The notes beneath the pieces are model-generated. The model was given only the letters and a program-made list of their open reading frames with translations, was not told where the DNA came from and did not search any database. Of a DNA stretch of 64,000 bases, positions 62,375 through 64,000 are shown piece after piece. Numbering within the stretch: position 1 is the first letter of the stretch; each line of letters begins with the position of its first letter. Position numbers and translations under genes: made by a program. The stretch spans positions 186,001 to 250,000 of the forward strand of contig WGNL01000001.1 of NCBI GenBank assembly GCA_016124585.1, given 5' to 3'. Origin of the DNA: Bacteroidota bacterium. GTDB lineage: Bacteria; Bacteroidota; Bacteroidia; Chitinophagales; Saprospiraceae.

Positions 62375-63583
62375 CTACCACTTCATCCCGTCATACAACC
62401 AATCCGCAATAAGCTGCCTGTTGGCTGCGATGAAAAGCCTTTTTTGATCGGTAGGGTGTTTGATATTGCCCAATTCAATGTAAGCGGCAGGCACCTTGGT
62501 CTCTCTCAGCATATGAAGGTCACGGGCAGTGACGGTTCCCTTATATCCTCTTTTCTTATTCACTTTTTTGTAGTTTTCCTCCATGCTCTTGTGCATTTGC
62601 GTAGCCAAAGCCTTGCCTTCTTTATCATCAGGATGGTAGTAAAAAAATAGGTCAGTTTGTTGCCCCTTTCCCCTGGAATCCACATGAATGACAACCAGTT
62701 TTTGATGCACCACTCCTTGTTTCAAGTGTTTCTCGTACAAGTTATTAATAACATCCGAGCGCTGAAACAAGCGGGGTTTTTGTCCTCTAAAAATAGACTC
62801 ATTGCCCCAAACCACTTCATCATTGTCGCAAACTAAATACTGTCCATCACGGATGCCGTCGTTGCGGTCACGGGTAATCATATATGCGGTTGCACCATGC
62901 TCAATTAACTTTCGCACCACTCGCAAAGCCACATCATAGGCGTATTCATCTTCGCAAACGGTATGGCCAGCAACGGTGGCCATTGCCCCTGGGTCTGGGC
63001 CACCATGTCCGCTTTCAATATAATACACCCGACCAGCCAAGGAATTGTCTAGCAATGGCACATGCTCGTATTTTTTGCCAAAAATGGGGAAACGACGATT
63101 GCCAGATGGCTCAATTGCGAGGTTTACTTCGCCATTTGAGGCAGTATCGTCAAGTGCAGCTTGTTTGACATCTGTGTCTGGGCAATTCAAAATATGGTAG
63201 GGCACCCAAAGCGACTTATCGATTTTAAAGGATTTTTGACGATAGCCATCCTTCAACATGTTTTCGTTGTAGGTTTCTATGCTTTTAGCAGTCTGCCAAT
63301 CCTTAATCCCAACAGACGAGCGGATTGTTTTGCCATCAAAATCATAAATCATGATTGGGAGTTGGTATTCAATCCCAACTTTCAAAAGCGAGCCGTTTTT
63401 CAGGTCGTTCAGCGCATAAAACTTGGAAACATTACAGGAATTGCGGTCAAGGCCGTAGCGGCGCAAAAGGGAGTATATGCCATCTCCAGGCAAGGCTTTT
63501 GTCTTATAATATTTAGGGTTGGCAGGTGGCCGGTGCGCACCAATCAGTAACATTAGGAAAAATAGGGTCAACAACCGGGACAT
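62375..63583 (-). CDS. N-acetylmuramoyl-L-alanine amidase (Amidase_3 family)
   Basis: A 402-residue exported zinc enzyme that cleaves the lactyl-peptide bond of peptidoglycan. From the ATG at 63581-63583 a signal peptide (MSRLLTLFFLMLLIGA) is followed by a LysM-like region (about 20-75, LPGDGIYSLLRRYGL). The Amidase_3 domain (about 165-402) has the zinc ligands His in IESGHGGPDPGA, Glu in CEDEYAYDVALRV and His in VVIHVDSRG, and the catalytic Glu in PAAYIELGNI. Two ATGs lie upstream (63610 and 63661) but would put charged residues before the signal segment. It probably acts in cell division or cell-wall turnover. Confidence 0.9.
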   Translation of the reverse strand: MSRLLTLFFLMLLIGAHRPPANPKYYKTKALPGDGIYSLLRRYGLDRNSCNVSKFYALNDLKNGSLLKVGIEYQLPIMIYDFDGKTIRSSVGIKDWQTAKSIETYNENMLKDGYRQKSFKIDKSLWVPYHILNCPDTDVKQAALDDTASNGEVNLAIEPSGNRRFPIFGKKYEHVPLLDNSLAGRVYYIESGHGGPDPGAMATVAGHTVCEDEYAYDVALRVVRKLIEHGATAYMITRDRNDGIRDGQYLVCDNDEVVWGNESIFRGQKPRLFQRSDVINNLYEKHLKQGVVHQKLVVIHVDSRGKGQQTDLFFYYHPDDKEGKALATQMHKSMEENYKKVNKKRGYKGTVTARDLHMLRETKVPAAYIELGNIKHPTDQKRLFIAANRQLIADWLYDGMKW

Positions 63584-63717
63584 AATTTTTCGGATTTTCA
63601 AGTTTCGCATTTCGAAGGTAAAATTATTCAAAACACCTTGTAAACGCCAAATCAAAGCCAAGTTGTGTCCGGATTAGTGGCCTGTTGAGAGCAGATAGTG
63701 TTGCCTCAGCCCATTGC

Positions 63718-64000
63718 CTATTTTTTAACAACAAGTTTTTTCACCGCAAAATTTTCCCCAATTTTCAAACGACAATAATAAATCCCGCTAGAAAGCTCAT
63801 CCAGCGGGAGCCCAACGGTATGCTTACCAGGCAGTTGTGTTTCCCATAAAATGGTTTTGAATAGGCGACCCGTATTGTCCAACAATTCGACTAGAACCAA
63901 CCCCTTATCAGGCAAATTATATCGAACGGATGATCTGTTGGAGGCTGGATTTGGGAAAAGTTCAAAATCGATTTTAGTACCCAAAGCCTCTTTACTGGCG
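63718..64000 (-). CDS. C-terminal fragment of a T9SS cargo protein
   Basis: The frame is open from the right edge to a stop at 63718. The visible 93 residues are mostly a type A T9SS sorting domain: FELFPNPASNRSSVRYNLPD, DNTGRLFKTILWE, ELSSGIYYCRLKIG and the ending FAVKKLVVKK. The body of the protein lies outside the window, so its function is unknown. It is transcribed towards the amidase, with about 130 bases between. Confidence 0.85.
   Translation of the reverse strand, partial: ASKEALGTKIDFELFPNPASNRSSVRYNLPDKGLVLVELLDNTGRLFKTILWETQLPGKHTVGLPLDELSSGIYYCRLKIGENFAVKKLVVKK

Overview
The window reads as chromosomal DNA of a gliding or surface-rich member of the Bacteroidota, probably Saprospiraceae or a close relative. 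This rests on five things: at least six proteins end in a type A type IX secretion (T9SS) sorting domain; giant SprB-repeat, HYR-like and thrombospondin-type-3 surface proteins are present; several start sites have a TAnnTTTG -7 box, the promoter type of this phylum; most starts follow A-rich leaders without Shine-Dalgarno sequences; and there are phylum-typical families (DUF4369-type thioredoxin, OstA-like protein, carboxypeptidase-regulatory-domain TonB receptor). Genus-level assignment is inference. No insertion sequence, prophage, integrase or CRISPR array was seen.

Layout. 1-4668: two tandem DUF4331 secreted proteins (the second cut by the left edge) and a TonB-dependent receptor, all on the minus strand. 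4883-9393: an ECF sigma factor with its membrane anti-sigma partner, ribulose-phosphate 3-epimerase and an OstA-like envelope protein on the plus strand. 9398-31205: a minus-strand run holding a heavy-metal-binding protein, a DASS transporter, a vanadium-haloperoxidase-like lipoprotein, a 1189-residue SprB-repeat protein, a 2732-residue HYR-like giant, a thioredoxin-fold protein, signal peptidase I, a DUF1573 protein and a coiled-coil membrane protein, followed by a plus-strand DEDDy exonuclease. 31210-42742: housekeeping genes (phosphopantetheinyl transferase, WD40 protein, MeaB GTPase, DnaK, nuclease-like protein, redox protein, chorismate synthase, HAD phosphatase) mixed with two T9SS cargo proteins. 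42907-42979: tRNA-Lys. 43501-53204: a 2774-residue calcium-binding-repeat giant and a 277-residue T9SS protein that shares its N-terminal domain. 53668-62350: an exopolysaccharide-type cluster (Wzc-like protein, flippase, methyltransferase, glycosyltransferase, 2OG-Fe(II)-oxygenase-like protein, a 45-residue membrane peptide, Wzy-like polymerase/ligase). 62375-64000: a periplasmic amidase and the C-terminus of another T9SS cargo.

How they may work together. The main theme is the cell surface. Giant repeat proteins go out through T9SS, a polysaccharide machine follows directly, and OstA-like protein, signal peptidase and amidase maintain the envelope. The most interesting unit is the pair at 43501-53204. 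Both proteins begin with the same approximately 160-residue domain, which I do not recognise as a named family. Both leaders carry similar C-rich boxes. The giant ends in a duplicated module about 50 residues long instead of the usual T9SS signal. A functional link between this pair and the downstream polysaccharide cluster is inference from adjacency only.
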